53,239 nucleotides of DNA from CAZFVY01 sp964522665 (GCA_964522665.1 CAZFVY010000044.1:1-53239), one strand, 5' to 3'. Positions 16,576 through 27,045 are shown, numbered from the stretch's first letter. A program made the numbers and translations. Notes: generated by a model from the letters alone, not told the origin.

Positions 16576-18351
16576 ATGCCAGAACCCGCAGCGATCGGGG
16601 AAAGAGTATATCGGGGCATTCCGGTTTCCGCCGGAGTATGCCGCGGGAGGATCGTCGTACTCGGGCACAAAAACGAGGTGGTGCCGGTTTATTCGGTGAG
16701 CGAAGCCGATCTGGCCAAGCAGGCGGATCGCTTGGAGCAGGCCTTGGCGCAGACCCGCCAGGAGATTCTCGAGATTCAGAACAAGGTTTGCAAGGCGATG
16801 GGCGCCCAGGACGCCAGCATCTTCGACGCGCACTTGCTCGTCATGGAGGATCGCACGCTCATCGATGAAGTGGTTCGGGTCATCCAGGAGCAGCGGGTCA
16901 ACGCGGAATACGCGTTTCAACAAGTCGCCGAAAAATACGCGGCCACCCTCGGCGCCATCGCGGACGATTATCTCCGCGAACGGGCCGCGGACATGCGTGA
17001 CGTCACGGCGCGCATCCTGAACAATTTGATTGGCCGAAAACACGACAGTGACCTGCGGAACTTGAAAGAACCGTGCATTATCGTGAGCACGGACCTGACG
17101 CCCTCGACCACGGCGCAGTTTGACAAGAAAATGGTGCTCGGCTTCGCGACCGACACCGGCAGTCGCACTTCCCATACGGCGATCATGGCGCGATCGCTGC
17201 GCATACCGGCGGTGGTCGGGCTTCACAACGCGACGCAGCATCTCGCGACCGGACAATACGCTCTGCTGGACGGCTATAACGGACTGATCATCGTCAACCC
17301 GACCGATCAAACCCTGTTTGAATACGGTCAGCTGGTCCGCAAACAGGTCGATTTGAAGGAGAAGTTGCGGGAAACCCGCGAGCAACCCGCCGTATCGCTG
17401 GATGGCGTGTCGGTCATGTTGGCCGCCAATCTGGAGCAAGCCGGCGACTCCGCGGCGGTCATCGAGTCTGGGGCGCAGGGCGTCGGGTTGTTTCGCACCG
17501 AATACCTGTTCCTGAACCAGAGCAGCCTCCCGACCGAGGATGAGCAGTACGAAGCCTACCGGCAGGTGGCCGCCGCGTTGAAACCACACCCGGTCGTGAT
17601 CCGGACGCTTGATTCCGGCGGCGATAAGTTTCTGGCGAATGTGAACGCCACGGCGGAAATGAATCCGGCGCTGGGATGGCGCGCGATTCGGGTTTGTTTG
17701 CAGGAGCGCGAGATGTTTCGCACGCAGTTGCGGGCCATTCTGCGCGCCAGCGTCGAGGGCAACGTGAAGTTGATGTATCCGATGATTTCCGGCCTGGAAG
17801 AGTTGAATCAGGCCAACGCGTTGCTGGATGAGTCCAAGCAGGAATTGCGCGCGCGCGACGTTCCCTTCGATGACGCGATGGAAGTCGGGATCATGATTGA
17901 AATTCCCTCGGCGGCCATGATAGCCGACGCCTTGGCGAAACGGGTCAAATTTTTTAGCTTGGGCACGAACGATCTCATCCAGTATTCGCTCGCGGTGGAT
18001 CGATTAAACGAACGAATCGGACACCTATACGAGCCGACGCACCCGGGCGTCTTGCGCCTGATCAAGACCGTCATTGACGCCGCTCATCGGCACGGGATTT
18101 GGGCCGGGGTTTGCGGCGAAATGGCGTCGGACCCGACGCTGGTGCCGTTGTTGCTCGGCTTGGGCGCCGATGAGTTAAGCGTGTCCCCGCCGCTGGTTCC
18201 CGCGGTCAAGTTCCTCATTCGGCGTTTGAAGCTGACTGAGGCCCGCGAATTGGCTGAATTTGCGCTTGAATGCGAATCCGGGGGGGAGATTTTGACTCGC
18301 GCGCAGACGTTGGCGCGCGGGATCGCGCCCAGTCTCTTCGAATCGAAATGA
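16576..18351 (+). CDS. ptsI: PEP-protein phosphotransferase (PTS enzyme I)
   Basis: A 591-residue enzyme I that transfers phosphate from PEP to HPr, either for PTS sugar uptake or for PTS-based regulation. An N-terminal HPr-binding and phosphohistidine domain carries the active His200 in GSRTSHTAIMARS. The C-terminal PEP-binding TIM barrel has FRTEYLFL, the IMIEIPSAA segment and the catalytic Cys in GVCGEMASDP. Length is normal. No HPr or enzyme II gene is in the window, so whether it serves transport or regulation cannot be told. Its stop overlaps the next gene (ATGA). Confidence 0.94.
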   Translation: MPEPAAIGERVYRGIPVSAGVCRGRIVVLGHKNEVVPVYSVSEADLAKQADRLEQALAQTRQEILEIQNKVCKAMGAQDASIFDAHLLVMEDRTLIDEVVRVIQEQRVNAEYAFQQVAEKYAATLGAIADDYLRERAADMRDVTARILNNLIGRKHDSDLRNLKEPCIIVSTDLTPSTTAQFDKKMVLGFATDTGSRTSHTAIMARSLRIPAVVGLHNATQHLATGQYALLDGYNGLIIVNPTDQTLFEYGQLVRKQVDLKEKLRETREQPAVSLDGVSVMLAANLEQAGDSAAVIESGAQGVGLFRTEYLFLNQSSLPTEDEQYEAYRQVAAALKPHPVVIRTLDSGGDKFLANVNATAEMNPALGWRAIRVCLQEREMFRTQLRAILRASVEGNVKLMYPMISGLEELNQANALLDESKQELRARDVPFDDAMEVGIMIEIPSAAMIADALAKRVKFFSLGTNDLIQYSLAVDRLNERIGHLYEPTHPGVLRLIKTVIDAAHRHGIWAGVCGEMASDPTLVPLLLGLGADELSVSPPLVPAVKFLIRRLKLTEARELAEFALECESGGEILTRAQTLARGIAPSLFESK

Positions 18352-19100
18352 AATTGTTGATCCTCGCGGCCGGCTATGCGACGCGCCTTTACCCGTTGAC
18401 CGAGACCCAGCCGAAGCCGTTACTGACCGTCGCCGGGCGTCCCATAATCGAGGCGGTTTTCGAAACTTTGGAACCGATCGGCTTTGACCGAGCCTACGTC
18501 GTCTCGAACGGCCGGTTCGCCGGACATTTCGAAGAGTGGGCGAAAATCTTCCGCGCGGCCAGACCGGGCTTGGATCTTGTGATCGTGAACGATCGTTCCA
18601 CCGACGAGGCCAACAAGCTGGGAGCGATTGGCGACCTGCACATGGTTTTGACGAGCACGGGGTTGGACGACGACTTGATCGTCGTGGCCGGAGACAACCT
18701 TTTCAGTGAGCGGCTGGCCGGTTTCGGCGAATTCTGCCGCGGCAAGCAGGCGCCGGTTCTCGGCGTCTATGACGTCGGCAACCTCGAGGACGTCAAGAAA
18801 TACAGCGCGATCACGCTGGACGGGGAGGGGCGGATCAGCCGCTTTGAAGAAAAGCCGCCCGCGCCCGCGACCACGCTGATCGGGATCGCGCTCTACTTTT
18901 ATCCGCGCAACACGCTTCCGCTGATCAAACAATACGTCGCCGAAGGGAACAACCCGGATCAGCCCGGACACCTCGTCCATTGGCTCTACCAGCGAACGCC
19001 AGTTTACGCTTGGACGATCCCGGGGCTTTGGTACGACATCGGTTCGCGGGAAACCTTGGACGAGGCGAATCGGGTCTTCTCGCGGAAACCGCACCGCTAA
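18348..19100 (+). CDS. Sugar nucleotidyltransferase (NTP_transferase family)
   Basis: A 250-residue nucleotidyltransferase. The signature LILAAGYATRLYPLT near the N-terminus and QPKPLLTVAGRPII bind the NTP, VVAGDNLF is the metal/sugar region, and RFEEKP is the conserved motif that follows. The family includes glucose-1-phosphate thymidylyl- and uridylyltransferases; the exact sugar and base cannot be fixed by eye. The start at 18348 overlaps the ptsI stop as ATGA; the longer frame from 18270 lies inside ptsI. Confidence 0.87.
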   Translation: MKLLILAAGYATRLYPLTETQPKPLLTVAGRPIIEAVFETLEPIGFDRAYVVSNGRFAGHFEEWAKIFRAARPGLDLVIVNDRSTDEANKLGAIGDLHMVLTSTGLDDDLIVVAGDNLFSERLAGFGEFCRGKQAPVLGVYDVGNLEDVKKYSAITLDGEGRISRFEEKPPAPATTLIGIALYFYPRNTLPLIKQYVAEGNNPDQPGHLVHWLYQRTPVYAWTIPGLWYDIGSRETLDEANRVFSRKPHR

Positions 19101-19235
19101 GTCAATTAGAGATTGAGCTTTTGCCGGCTCGGCCTTCGGTCCTGGCGGCTGGCGCCTTAAACGAGCGGCGGTGCTGGGAGTGTCCTCCGCGTTTGATTTT
19201 CTTGCGCTTGGCGCCCGCTTGACTACGCTGCCACC

Positions 19236-22200
19236 ATGCCCCAACAAACCGTGGCAGGCAGACGGCGGCCGCTACCCTATTTTTTGGCATTCATCGTGGT
19301 GATTGTCAGCCCGTTCCTTTACAGCCTCTGGGTCAATCACAACTCGCCGCGCGCCGATTTTGCCAAGCTCATCAATCTCGGCAAAAGTTACTACGAAAAG
19401 GGCGACGCCACGAACGCGGTCGCCGCTTTTCAGGCGGCGCTGGCGTTGAATCCCACGCTGTCGGCGGTGCGACTTGATTTGGCGCTCGCCTGCCTGTCCG
19501 CGGGCCGGAGCGAGGAAGCGATCAAGCACGCGGAAGTGGCGCTCGAGGTCGATCATAATTCCGCCGCGGCTTACTATATCATCGGCTGCGCTGACCTTCG
19601 CCTTCGGCGCTTTGAAGAGGCGGTGAAAGCTCTCGACCAAGCCAGCGACATCGACACCGCGATCGCGGCCGTCAGCTTCCAACTCGGGCGGGCTCATCAG
19701 GAATTGGGCCAGTGGGAGGACGCCGCGGTCGCTTTCCGTGACGCGATCAAACTCGAGACCAATCATCTCGCCGCCCATTACGCGCTGAGCCAGGTCTTGA
19801 TCCGACAGGGCAAAATGGACGAGGCGAACCGTGAGTTGGAACGCCATCGGCAACTGATGGCGAGCAAGCCGCTGACGACCACCGATTCCGCCACGTTTGA
19901 AAAATGCGCGTACACCGAAATCATCATTCCGTACGCCGTGGAGAAACCGAGTCCCACCGGCATCCCGGTTTCATTCGCCGATGTGACGTCCACCGCCTTC
20001 GGCGCCGGGGCCGCCGACTGGCACGGTCCGTTGGGCGTGATCGATTACAATCACGACGGCCGCAACAGCCTGTTCGTCGCCGAGGGCGACCAAGGCTTTC
20101 GCTTGTTGTCGAACACGAATGGCGTGTTTCACCCGGTCGGTCCGCCCCTGGCGGGGCAGGCGGGCGCGGGCTACCGTCGATGCCTGGTAGCCGATTTGCA
20201 GAATGATCAATTTGAGGACGTGATTATTCTCGGGGCGAAGCGGTCGCACGTGTTTCAATTTGCCACGAACGGCGCGGTCCGGGAGGTGACCGCGGCGGCC
20301 GGCCTCGCGGGGCTGACGGGCGTCGATGGCGGTTTGCACGATCTCGATTTCACCGGAAATCTCGACCTCATGACCGTCACGCCGGACGATGGCCACGTGC
20401 GCGTCTTTCGGAATCTCGGTAATATGTACTTTATGGAGACGGCAACCTCGGGGGTGCCGGCGAGCGTTACCGGCGTTCGTCAGTTGCACATCGATGACTG
20501 GGACAATGATGATCTGGCGGACCTGTTTTTGACCCGGGACGGCCAGCCGCCGCTCCGCCTGGCCAAGCAGCGGGGCGGGGCGCTCGCGCAGACAAACGTG
20601 GCCTCAAATCTTCCCTCGGGGGCCGTCATCGCCCTGGGCGACCTGAACAACGACCTGCGGACTGATCTGCTTGTGGCCGCGCCTGGTGAATTGATCGCGT
20701 TCCTCGGCGGCTTGAACCAAATCATTCACCTGCCCGCCAGCGGCGCGGCGATCACGCGCCTGATGCTGCTGGATTACGACAACGACGGCTGGCTCGATAT
20801 TATCGCCGCCGGCGACGGCTTGCAGGCTTGGCGCAATTTGGGCGACGGAAAATTTGAAAACGTGACGCAAAAGCTCGGCTTCGATCGCGTGGCGACCGGC
20901 AAGATCGAAGCGCTCGTCGCGGCCGATTTCGACAATGACGGCGCGACGGATCTCCTGCTCGCGATCGAAGGGAAGGGGTTGAAACTCTTGCGCAATGAAG
21001 GCGGTAGCGCGAATCAGCAGTTCAAGCTTCGTCTGGCTGGCAAACGGTCGAACGCCAGCGGCTTGGGCATGCGGGTCGAAGTCGCGGCCAGCGGCCTGCG
21101 GTTAAGCCGGCGAGTCTCGACGCTGCCTACGGAGATTGGCGTCGGTCAACACCGGCAGCTCGACTCCTTGACGGTGCATTGGTTCGACTTGGCGGTTCGG
21201 GCGGTTGACGTGAACGTCGATCCAAAGACGCCGCTGGTCCTTAAGGAGCTGACGCTGCCCTCGGGTTCGTGTCCGTATCTCTACACCTGGGACGGCGAGC
21301 GCTTCCGGTTCGTCACCGATCTTTTGGGCGCGGCGCCGATGGGGTTGCGAATTTCTGACGACCATTTCATCGACGCTGACCCGCAGGAGTTTGTCTGGCT
21401 GGGCAACGAGCAAACGGTTCGCCCGCGCGACGGAAATTATCAGGCGCAAATCACGGAGGAATTGCGCGAAGTTCTCTATTTGGACGAGGCCAAACTGGTG
21501 GTGGTGGATCACCCGCCGGGCACGGAGATTCATACGACCGGCAAGCTGCTCCCCGGCCCGCCGTTTCCGCGGCATGAATTGGTCACCCTGCAAAACCGCC
21601 GGGCGTTGCGGGCGGCGACGCGCGGTGACGGAATCGATGTCACGGCGCAACTATCGGAGATCGACGGGCGCGTGGTGTCGCCGGTGAATTTGCGGATTCC
21701 GCAGTTGCGCGGCTTGGCCGAACCATACTCGGTAACGCTGGACTTCGGCGCCCTGCCGGTCGAACGTCCGCTGGCGCTCGCGCTGACGGGCTGGCTGCGG
21801 TTCGGCGGCGGCATGGCGAACGTGGCCGCGTCGCGCCGGCCTGATCTGCCGTTTCCTTTTCCCACTTTGGAAGTTGAAGACGCGGACGGCAAATGGTCGG
21901 CGGTTGATGTGGTCGTCGGCGCCCCCGCCGGCAAAACCAAAACGATCATCGTGGACTTGGCGGGCAAACTGCCGGCCGGCAGCCGACGGTTGCGACTCTC
22001 GACCGCGTTTGAAATTCACTGGGACCGCATCGCGTTGTTTGAAAAGGGCGATCGCGCGGTCGCCCGCGAGTATGCGCCCGCGACGGCGGATCTGCATTGG
22101 CGCGGTTTTAGCGAATACAAAGACCTGCCCTGGTTTGTGCCGCTCACGCCGGACTATGAGCGCGTGAGCCAGTCGGCGAAGTGGACCATCACCCCGATGG

Positions 22201-22547
22201 GTTGGTGCACTCGCTACGGCGACGTCCGCGAGTTGATCGCGCGCCGCGATGACGCTCTGGCCCTGCTGAATGGTGGCGACGAACTGACGCTCGCGTTCCC
22301 GGCCGCGTCGATCGCGCCGCCGACGCCGGGGCTGATCCGCGAATTCTTCCTCTACACGGTCGGTTGGGACAAGGATTCCGACTTTCACTGTGAAAGGGGC
22401 TGGACCGTCGAGCCGTTGCCTTTTCACGGGATGGACGATCAGCGCTACGGTCATCAAGAGCGTCCGGTGATCGACGGCGATTCGTGGATCAAAAAGTATA
22501 ACACGCGCTGGGTAGGCCAGTTCACGTTCGATCGGCAGATGCGGTAG
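19236..22547 (+). CDS. Giant exported TPR / FG-GAP repeat / ASPIC-like protein
   Basis: An 1103-residue protein. Residues about 9-30 form a signal anchor (YFLAFIVVIVSPFLYSLWV). Four or so TPRs follow (about 40-205), then a beta-propeller of FG-GAP/VCBS repeats with Asp-rich calcium loops (DYNHDGRN, DWDNDDLAD, DLNNDLRTD, DYDNDGWLD, DFDNDGATD). An ASPIC/UnbV-like segment ends near SLTVHWFD (about 600-650). The last 430 residues begin CPYLYTWDGERFRFVTDL and resemble a conserved but unnamed C-terminal region of similar proteins. Such proteins are thought to be extracytoplasmic and binding or structural; no catalytic site is visible. It stands alone between the nucleotidyltransferase and the convergent kinase gene. 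The start ATG has no clear ribosome-binding site. Confidence 0.85.
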   Translation: MPQQTVAGRRRPLPYFLAFIVVIVSPFLYSLWVNHNSPRADFAKLINLGKSYYEKGDATNAVAAFQAALALNPTLSAVRLDLALACLSAGRSEEAIKHAEVALEVDHNSAAAYYIIGCADLRLRRFEEAVKALDQASDIDTAIAAVSFQLGRAHQELGQWEDAAVAFRDAIKLETNHLAAHYALSQVLIRQGKMDEANRELERHRQLMASKPLTTTDSATFEKCAYTEIIIPYAVEKPSPTGIPVSFADVTSTAFGAGAADWHGPLGVIDYNHDGRNSLFVAEGDQGFRLLSNTNGVFHPVGPPLAGQAGAGYRRCLVADLQNDQFEDVIILGAKRSHVFQFATNGAVREVTAAAGLAGLTGVDGGLHDLDFTGNLDLMTVTPDDGHVRVFRNLGNMYFMETATSGVPASVTGVRQLHIDDWDNDDLADLFLTRDGQPPLRLAKQRGGALAQTNVASNLPSGAVIALGDLNNDLRTDLLVAAPGELIAFLGGLNQIIHLPASGAAITRLMLLDYDNDGWLDIIAAGDGLQAWRNLGDGKFENVTQKLGFDRVATGKIEALVAADFDNDGATDLLLAIEGKGLKLLRNEGGSANQQFKLRLAGKRSNASGLGMRVEVAASGLRLSRRVSTLPTEIGVGQHRQLDSLTVHWFDLAVRAVDVNVDPKTPLVLKELTLPSGSCPYLYTWDGERFRFVTDLLGAAPMGLRISDDHFIDADPQEFVWLGNEQTVRPRDGNYQAQITEELREVLYLDEAKLVVVDHPPGTEIHTTGKLLPGPPFPRHELVTLQNRRALRAATRGDGIDVTAQLSEIDGRVVSPVNLRIPQLRGLAEPYSVTLDFGALPVERPLALALTGWLRFGGGMANVAASRRPDLPFPFPTLEVEDADGKWSAVDVVVGAPAGKTKTIIVDLAGKLPAGSRRLRLSTAFEIHWDRIALFEKGDRAVAREYAPATADLHWRGFSEYKDLPWFVPLTPDYERVSQSAKWTITPMGWCTRYGDVRELIARRDDALALLNGGDELTLAFPAASIAPPTPGLIREFFLYTVGWDKDSDFHCERGWTVEPLPFHGMDDQRYGHQERPVIDGDSWIKKYNTRWVGQFTFDRQMR

Positions 22548-22570
22548 CCCGAATTCGTTCGAGCCGGATG

Positions 22571-22587
22571 GCCGGGCCAAGCCCGGT
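22571..22587. terminator. Hairpin between convergent genes
   Basis: CCGGGC-caa-GCCCGG, extended by a G-T pair, lies in the 61-bp gap between the giant FG-GAP gene and the hybrid kinase gene. There is no T-run on either side, so if it terminates transcription it is not a classic intrinsic terminator. Confidence 0.3.
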
Positions 22588-22608
22588 CGCAAGGCGTCAC
22601 CAGGGCCG

Positions 22609-25600
22609 TCAATTGTCCAAGGCTCGGCGGACGGTATCGAGGATTTGATCGGGACGAGCGGGCTTTCCCAGGAAATTCTGTCCTTCCCTCAAGGTCAACT
22701 CACGGCCGGCGATTTCCGCGCTGTATCCGCTCGTGAAGATCACGCGAAGGTCTGGCTTGCGTTCACGCAACCGGGCAGCCAACTGCCGCCCGCTGATGCC
22801 TTCCGGCATGACGATATCGGTGAGCAAAAGATGGATCGGGCCGGTCTGATGATCCCAAAGCTGGAGGGCTTCGACGCCATTCGCGGCCGCGAGTACTTTG
22901 TAACCTGATTGTTCTAACACGATGCGGGTCAACGCACGCACGCTCGTATCGTCCTCCACGAGCAAAATTGTTTCCGTTCCCGCGCGTGGCTTTGTTTTCG
23001 CCGTCGCGGCGCGGTCGGTCGGTCCGGCGGTTTCGGCGGCTGGCAGAAAAACATCGAATTGGGCGCCGCGGCCGACTTCGCTCCTGGCCTGAATCGAGCC
23101 GCCGTGTTGCTTGACGATGCCGAAGACCGTGGCCAGGCCGAGCCCGGTGCCCTTGCCGGCTTCCTTGGTGGTAAAAAACGGCTCAAAGATTCGGGCAAGA
23201 TTCTCGGGCGCGATGCCGCATCCGGTATCCGTGACCCGGAGCGAGACGTACCGTCCGGGTTTCGCATCGGGGATGAGCGCGGCTTCCTTTTCGGTGAACG
23301 TGGCCTCGCTGGTATCGAGCACGAGCTGTCCGCCATCGGGCATGGCGTCGCGGGCGTTGACGACCAGGTTGAGCAGCACCTGATCAAGCATTCCCGGGTC
23401 GGCTCGCGTGACCAGCGGGCGCGAGTACAGGTTAAGTTGCAGGCGTACGTCTTCCCCAAGGATGCGCTGCAGCATTTTGGTCAAGCCGGTGACAACCTCG
23501 TTCAAGTCCACGAGCTTGGGTTGCATGACCTGGCGCCGGCTGAAGGCGAGCAACTGTCGCGTGAGGTTGGCGGCGCGTTCGGCGCAGGATTTGAGATCGT
23601 TGAGGAGGTCCCGTGAGACCGACGGCAGGTTCGCGGGCGCGGACGCCAGGTCGATCTGCATCATCATGGCGCCGAGGATATTGTTGAAATCATGCGCCAC
23701 GCCGCCCGCCAACTGCCCGATGGCCTCCATCTTCTGGGACTGCCGGAATTGCTCCTCGAGTTGGCGGCGCTCGGTGATGTCTTCCGCGGTGCCAACGACG
23801 CGGAGAAGTTCGCCCCCCGCGCCGCGGATGCTGAAGGCGCGATCCCGAATCCAACGGATGGAGCCGTCCGGACGCCGGATGCGGTAGGTCTCATTGTAAG
23901 CGTCGTGCGCTTGCTTGGTTGTGGCGGCATGTTGGATTCGCTCACGGTCATCGGGGTGGATCGCATCAAGCCAGGTTCGCGGAGATTGGTAGAGACTTTC
24001 GCAGGTCCGCCCCCAGATCTGCTCGTAGGCTGGGCTGATATAGAGCATCTGGTTCTTCGCCGGGTTGGTCATCCAAAAGACCTCTTGAATATTCTCCGCC
24101 AGTTGGCGGAAACGGGCTTCGCTCTCGCGCAAGGCCGCCTCCGATTGCCGGCGCTCGGTGATGTCGTGGTTGATAAACAACCTGCAGGGAACAGTTCCCA
24201 ATCGCACGAGCTCCGCCGACGCCAGCGCGTAGCGCAATTCCCCGGACTTGGTGCGATAGACCACCTCGATGTCACGGACTCGCCGGCCGTCCTGCAGCAT
24301 CTGGAGAATGCCCACCCGCTGCGCGGGTTCCGCCCAAACGCCCAATTCCAAAGCCGTGCGGCCGATCACCTCCTCGCGGGCGTAGCCAAACATCTCGAGA
24401 AAATGGTCATTGACGTCCAGATACCGCCCCTCGCTTTCAGTGGTGATGACAATCGCCGCGGGGGTCGCGTGAAAGACCTTGGAAAAACGCTCTTTGCTTT
24501 CACCCAAGTCCTGCTCGGCGCGCCGCCGCGCCTTTTCTCGCTCGTGGAAGTCCAGCGCGAAGGAAATGTCCAGCGCCAGTTCGTCGAGCAGTCGCATTTC
24601 GTTGGCGTCGAAGAATCCGACCTCGCTCGCGTAGAGGTTAAACGTCCCAATGACTCGACTCGCGGCCTTGAGCGGGAGCGAAGTCATCGAGCAGAATTCC
24701 CGCCGTAGCGCGGACTCGCGCCACGGTTCGGTCCGGGGGTCAAGCGCGATGTCATTGCAGATGGCGTGCTCGCCGGAATCGATGGCGTGCGCCGTGATCG
24801 CGCAGTCGCCCCCCGCGGGCGCGCGCTCGAGGAGCAGACGAACCAACCGCTGGGTTTCTTCCGAGCCGCCGGCGTGCGCGGTGATCCGCACTCGTCCGTC
24901 CGCGGGATCCACCATCCCGATCCAAGCCATCCGAAAGCAGCCTTTCTCCACGGCGATTCGGCAGGCGGCTTCGAGCATGGCTTGCGGGTCTGTCTCGCGC
25001 ACGATTGTCTGGTTGATGTCGCTCAAGACGGCGTAAACTCGATTCAAGTGCCGGATGCGCAACTCGGCCAGATTGCGCTCGGTAACGTCGCGGATCATCG
25101 CCAAGAGATTGCCGTCGGGCATCTGGGTCGCGATCACCTCGGCGGAAAAGGTGGAGCCGTCCTGGCGCCGGAATTGCCAATCGCGGTGGTAGTCCAGGCG
25201 GGAGTTGATCACGTTCAGCGCCGGTTCGATATGCTGAATCTCCGTCGGAGCCACGATGTCGGAGGCATGCGAGCCGATCAGCTCGTCGCGAGCGTAGCCG
25301 AGCATCCGGCAAATGCTGCGATTGGCGTCAAGGTAGTAACCTCGTGGGGTGGCAATCAGGATTCCGTCGGGCGCGTAATCAAACAACGTTCGGTAGCGCG
25401 CCTCGCTCGTCCGCAGCGCCTCCGCGGCGTGGGTGCGCTCGGTCACGTCCTGCATCGCGCCGATCATGCGCGCCGGTTTGCCGTGGGCGTCGCGGAGAAT
25501 GTAACCTCGATCAAGCACGTGGGCATACGAGCCGTCGCGACGCCGAAAGCGGTATTCGTCCGACCACCCATGCCCCCCCTGGTCGATGACTTTACGTATC

Positions 25601-27045
25601 CCCCGTATCACCCGGTCCAGGTCGTCGGGGTGGATATAGTCCGTCCAAGAAGTAACCGTCGGCGCGGTCTCTTCCTTGGCGTAGCCGAATAAGGACTGAT
25701 GGCCTTCGTTCCACCACATGGCGTCGGTGCTCAGGTTCCAGTCCCAGAGCGCGTCATTCGTCGCGCGGGCGACAATTTGGAACCGCTCGTAGCTCGCGCG
25801 AAGGAGTTCCTCCGCCAACTTGCGCTCGGTAATATCCACGGAGAACCCGATGACGCCTGCGACGTGCCCGGCAGCGTCACGATAGGGAATCTTGTTCGTG
25901 AGCAGCCAGCGGGCGCCTTCGGCGCCTTCGATTTGTTCTTCGATGTGGGTGATCGGCGCTCCCGTGGCCATCACGCGCACGTCATCCTCGCGGTAGAGCT
26001 CGCCCACTGACGAGCCCATTTCCGCATCCGTTTTGCCGATGAAGGTCTCGGGCGGCGCCCCGACGACGCGCGCCAGCTCGCGATTGACGCGGAGGAAACG
26101 GCCCTCGCTATCCTTGTAAAAGATCAGGGCGGGAACGGCATCGAGGATCAGTTCCAATTCGGCGCGCTGACGTTCGCCCTCGGCTTCGGCTCGCGTGCGT
26201 TCGGTGACGTCGGTGATCACGACGACCACCAGCGGAGCCCCATCCTCGAGACGGGTTGGCTCGTAACGAACGGCGTAATGACGGTCGCCGTCAGGCGCTG
26301 GCTTCCGCAAATCGTAACCCACTCGCTCACCGGCGAAGGCGCGGTCCAAACGCGGACGAATCTGGGTCTCATAGACGGCGGCCAAAACGTCGGGAACCCG
26401 CTGACCGACAATGGGGACCGAACCAAGTCCGAGAATTTCCGCGTAGGCGGCGTTGGCGTAGATATAGCGACGCCCTTGATCGACGATGACGAGTCCGACT
26501 CGCGCGTTCTCCGTGACGACCCGCAGGCGTTCCTCGCTTTGGACCAGTTCCCGGGTTTGGCGGCCCAATTCGAAGCGCGACATCACCTGCCGGCTTAAAA
26601 CGCGTAGCGTCTCCAGTTGCGACGCGCTCAATTGGCGCGGCACGTGGTCGATCACGCACAGCGTGCCAAGCGTTTGGCCTTCCTCGGTTATCAATGGAGC
26701 GCCCGCGTAGAACCGGATCAGGGGATGACCGGTGACCAGTGGATTGTCGGCGAAACGCTCGTCTTGCAACGCGTCGGGAACGACGAATATATTCTGCTCA
26801 AGCAGCGCGTGGCCACAAAATGAGATTTCCCTCGGGGTTTCGGTGGCGGCATAGCCAACCTTGGATTTGAACCATTGACGTCTCTCATCGACCAGCGAGA
26901 TGAGCGAGATCGGCGTCCCACAGATCTGCGCGGCCAGCGCCGTCAGGTCATCCAAACCTTGTTCCGGTAACGTGTCGAGCAGGTTGTACCGCCTGAGCGC
27001 CGCGAGCCGAGCAGGCTCGGAATTCGGTCGAATGGGCGCCTTCAT
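22609..27045 (-). CDS. PAS/GAF-rich hybrid sensor histidine kinase
   Basis: A protein of about 1478 residues with no obvious membrane helix, so probably a cytosolic sensor. In rough order: GAF domain (15-160); four PAS domains, several with PAC ends (170-680); a second GAF (690-860); two more PAS (870-1120); HisKA with the phospho-accepting His in GQLAGGVAHDFNNILGAM; HATPase with N-box LLNLVVNARDAM, DTGCGI and GKGTGLGLA; and a C-terminal receiver with the acceptor Asp in LLLTDIVMP. The His-Asp pair on one chain makes it a hybrid kinase. Start sites are ambiguous: ATG 27045 (chosen for the usual MKAPIRPNSE-like beginning), ATG 27063 or TTG 27069. No cognate regulator is adjacent; the REC-cyclase gene is two genes away. 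Confidence 0.92.
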   Translation of the reverse strand: MKAPIRPNSEPARLAALRRYNLLDTLPEQGLDDLTALAAQICGTPISLISLVDERRQWFKSKVGYAATETPREISFCGHALLEQNIFVVPDALQDERFADNPLVTGHPLIRFYAGAPLITEEGQTLGTLCVIDHVPRQLSASQLETLRVLSRQVMSRFELGRQTRELVQSEERLRVVTENARVGLVIVDQGRRYIYANAAYAEILGLGSVPIVGQRVPDVLAAVYETQIRPRLDRAFAGERVGYDLRKPAPDGDRHYAVRYEPTRLEDGAPLVVVVITDVTERTRAEAEGERQRAELELILDAVPALIFYKDSEGRFLRVNRELARVVGAPPETFIGKTDAEMGSSVGELYREDDVRVMATGAPITHIEEQIEGAEGARWLLTNKIPYRDAAGHVAGVIGFSVDITERKLAEELLRASYERFQIVARATNDALWDWNLSTDAMWWNEGHQSLFGYAKEETAPTVTSWTDYIHPDDLDRVIRGIRKVIDQGGHGWSDEYRFRRRDGSYAHVLDRGYILRDAHGKPARMIGAMQDVTERTHAAEALRTSEARYRTLFDYAPDGILIATPRGYYLDANRSICRMLGYARDELIGSHASDIVAPTEIQHIEPALNVINSRLDYHRDWQFRRQDGSTFSAEVIATQMPDGNLLAMIRDVTERNLAELRIRHLNRVYAVLSDINQTIVRETDPQAMLEAACRIAVEKGCFRMAWIGMVDPADGRVRITAHAGGSEETQRLVRLLLERAPAGGDCAITAHAIDSGEHAICNDIALDPRTEPWRESALRREFCSMTSLPLKAASRVIGTFNLYASEVGFFDANEMRLLDELALDISFALDFHEREKARRRAEQDLGESKERFSKVFHATPAAIVITTESEGRYLDVNDHFLEMFGYAREEVIGRTALELGVWAEPAQRVGILQMLQDGRRVRDIEVVYRTKSGELRYALASAELVRLGTVPCRLFINHDITERRQSEAALRESEARFRQLAENIQEVFWMTNPAKNQMLYISPAYEQIWGRTCESLYQSPRTWLDAIHPDDRERIQHAATTKQAHDAYNETYRIRRPDGSIRWIRDRAFSIRGAGGELLRVVGTAEDITERRQLEEQFRQSQKMEAIGQLAGGVAHDFNNILGAMMMQIDLASAPANLPSVSRDLLNDLKSCAERAANLTRQLLAFSRRQVMQPKLVDLNEVVTGLTKMLQRILGEDVRLQLNLYSRPLVTRADPGMLDQVLLNLVVNARDAMPDGGQLVLDTSEATFTEKEAALIPDAKPGRYVSLRVTDTGCGIAPENLARIFEPFFTTKEAGKGTGLGLATVFGIVKQHGGSIQARSEVGRGAQFDVFLPAAETAGPTDRAATAKTKPRAGTETILLVEDDTSVRALTRIVLEQSGYKVLAAANGVEALQLWDHQTGPIHLLLTDIVMPEGISGRQLAARLRERKPDLRVIFTSGYSAEIAGRELTLREGQNFLGKPARPDQILDTVRRALDN

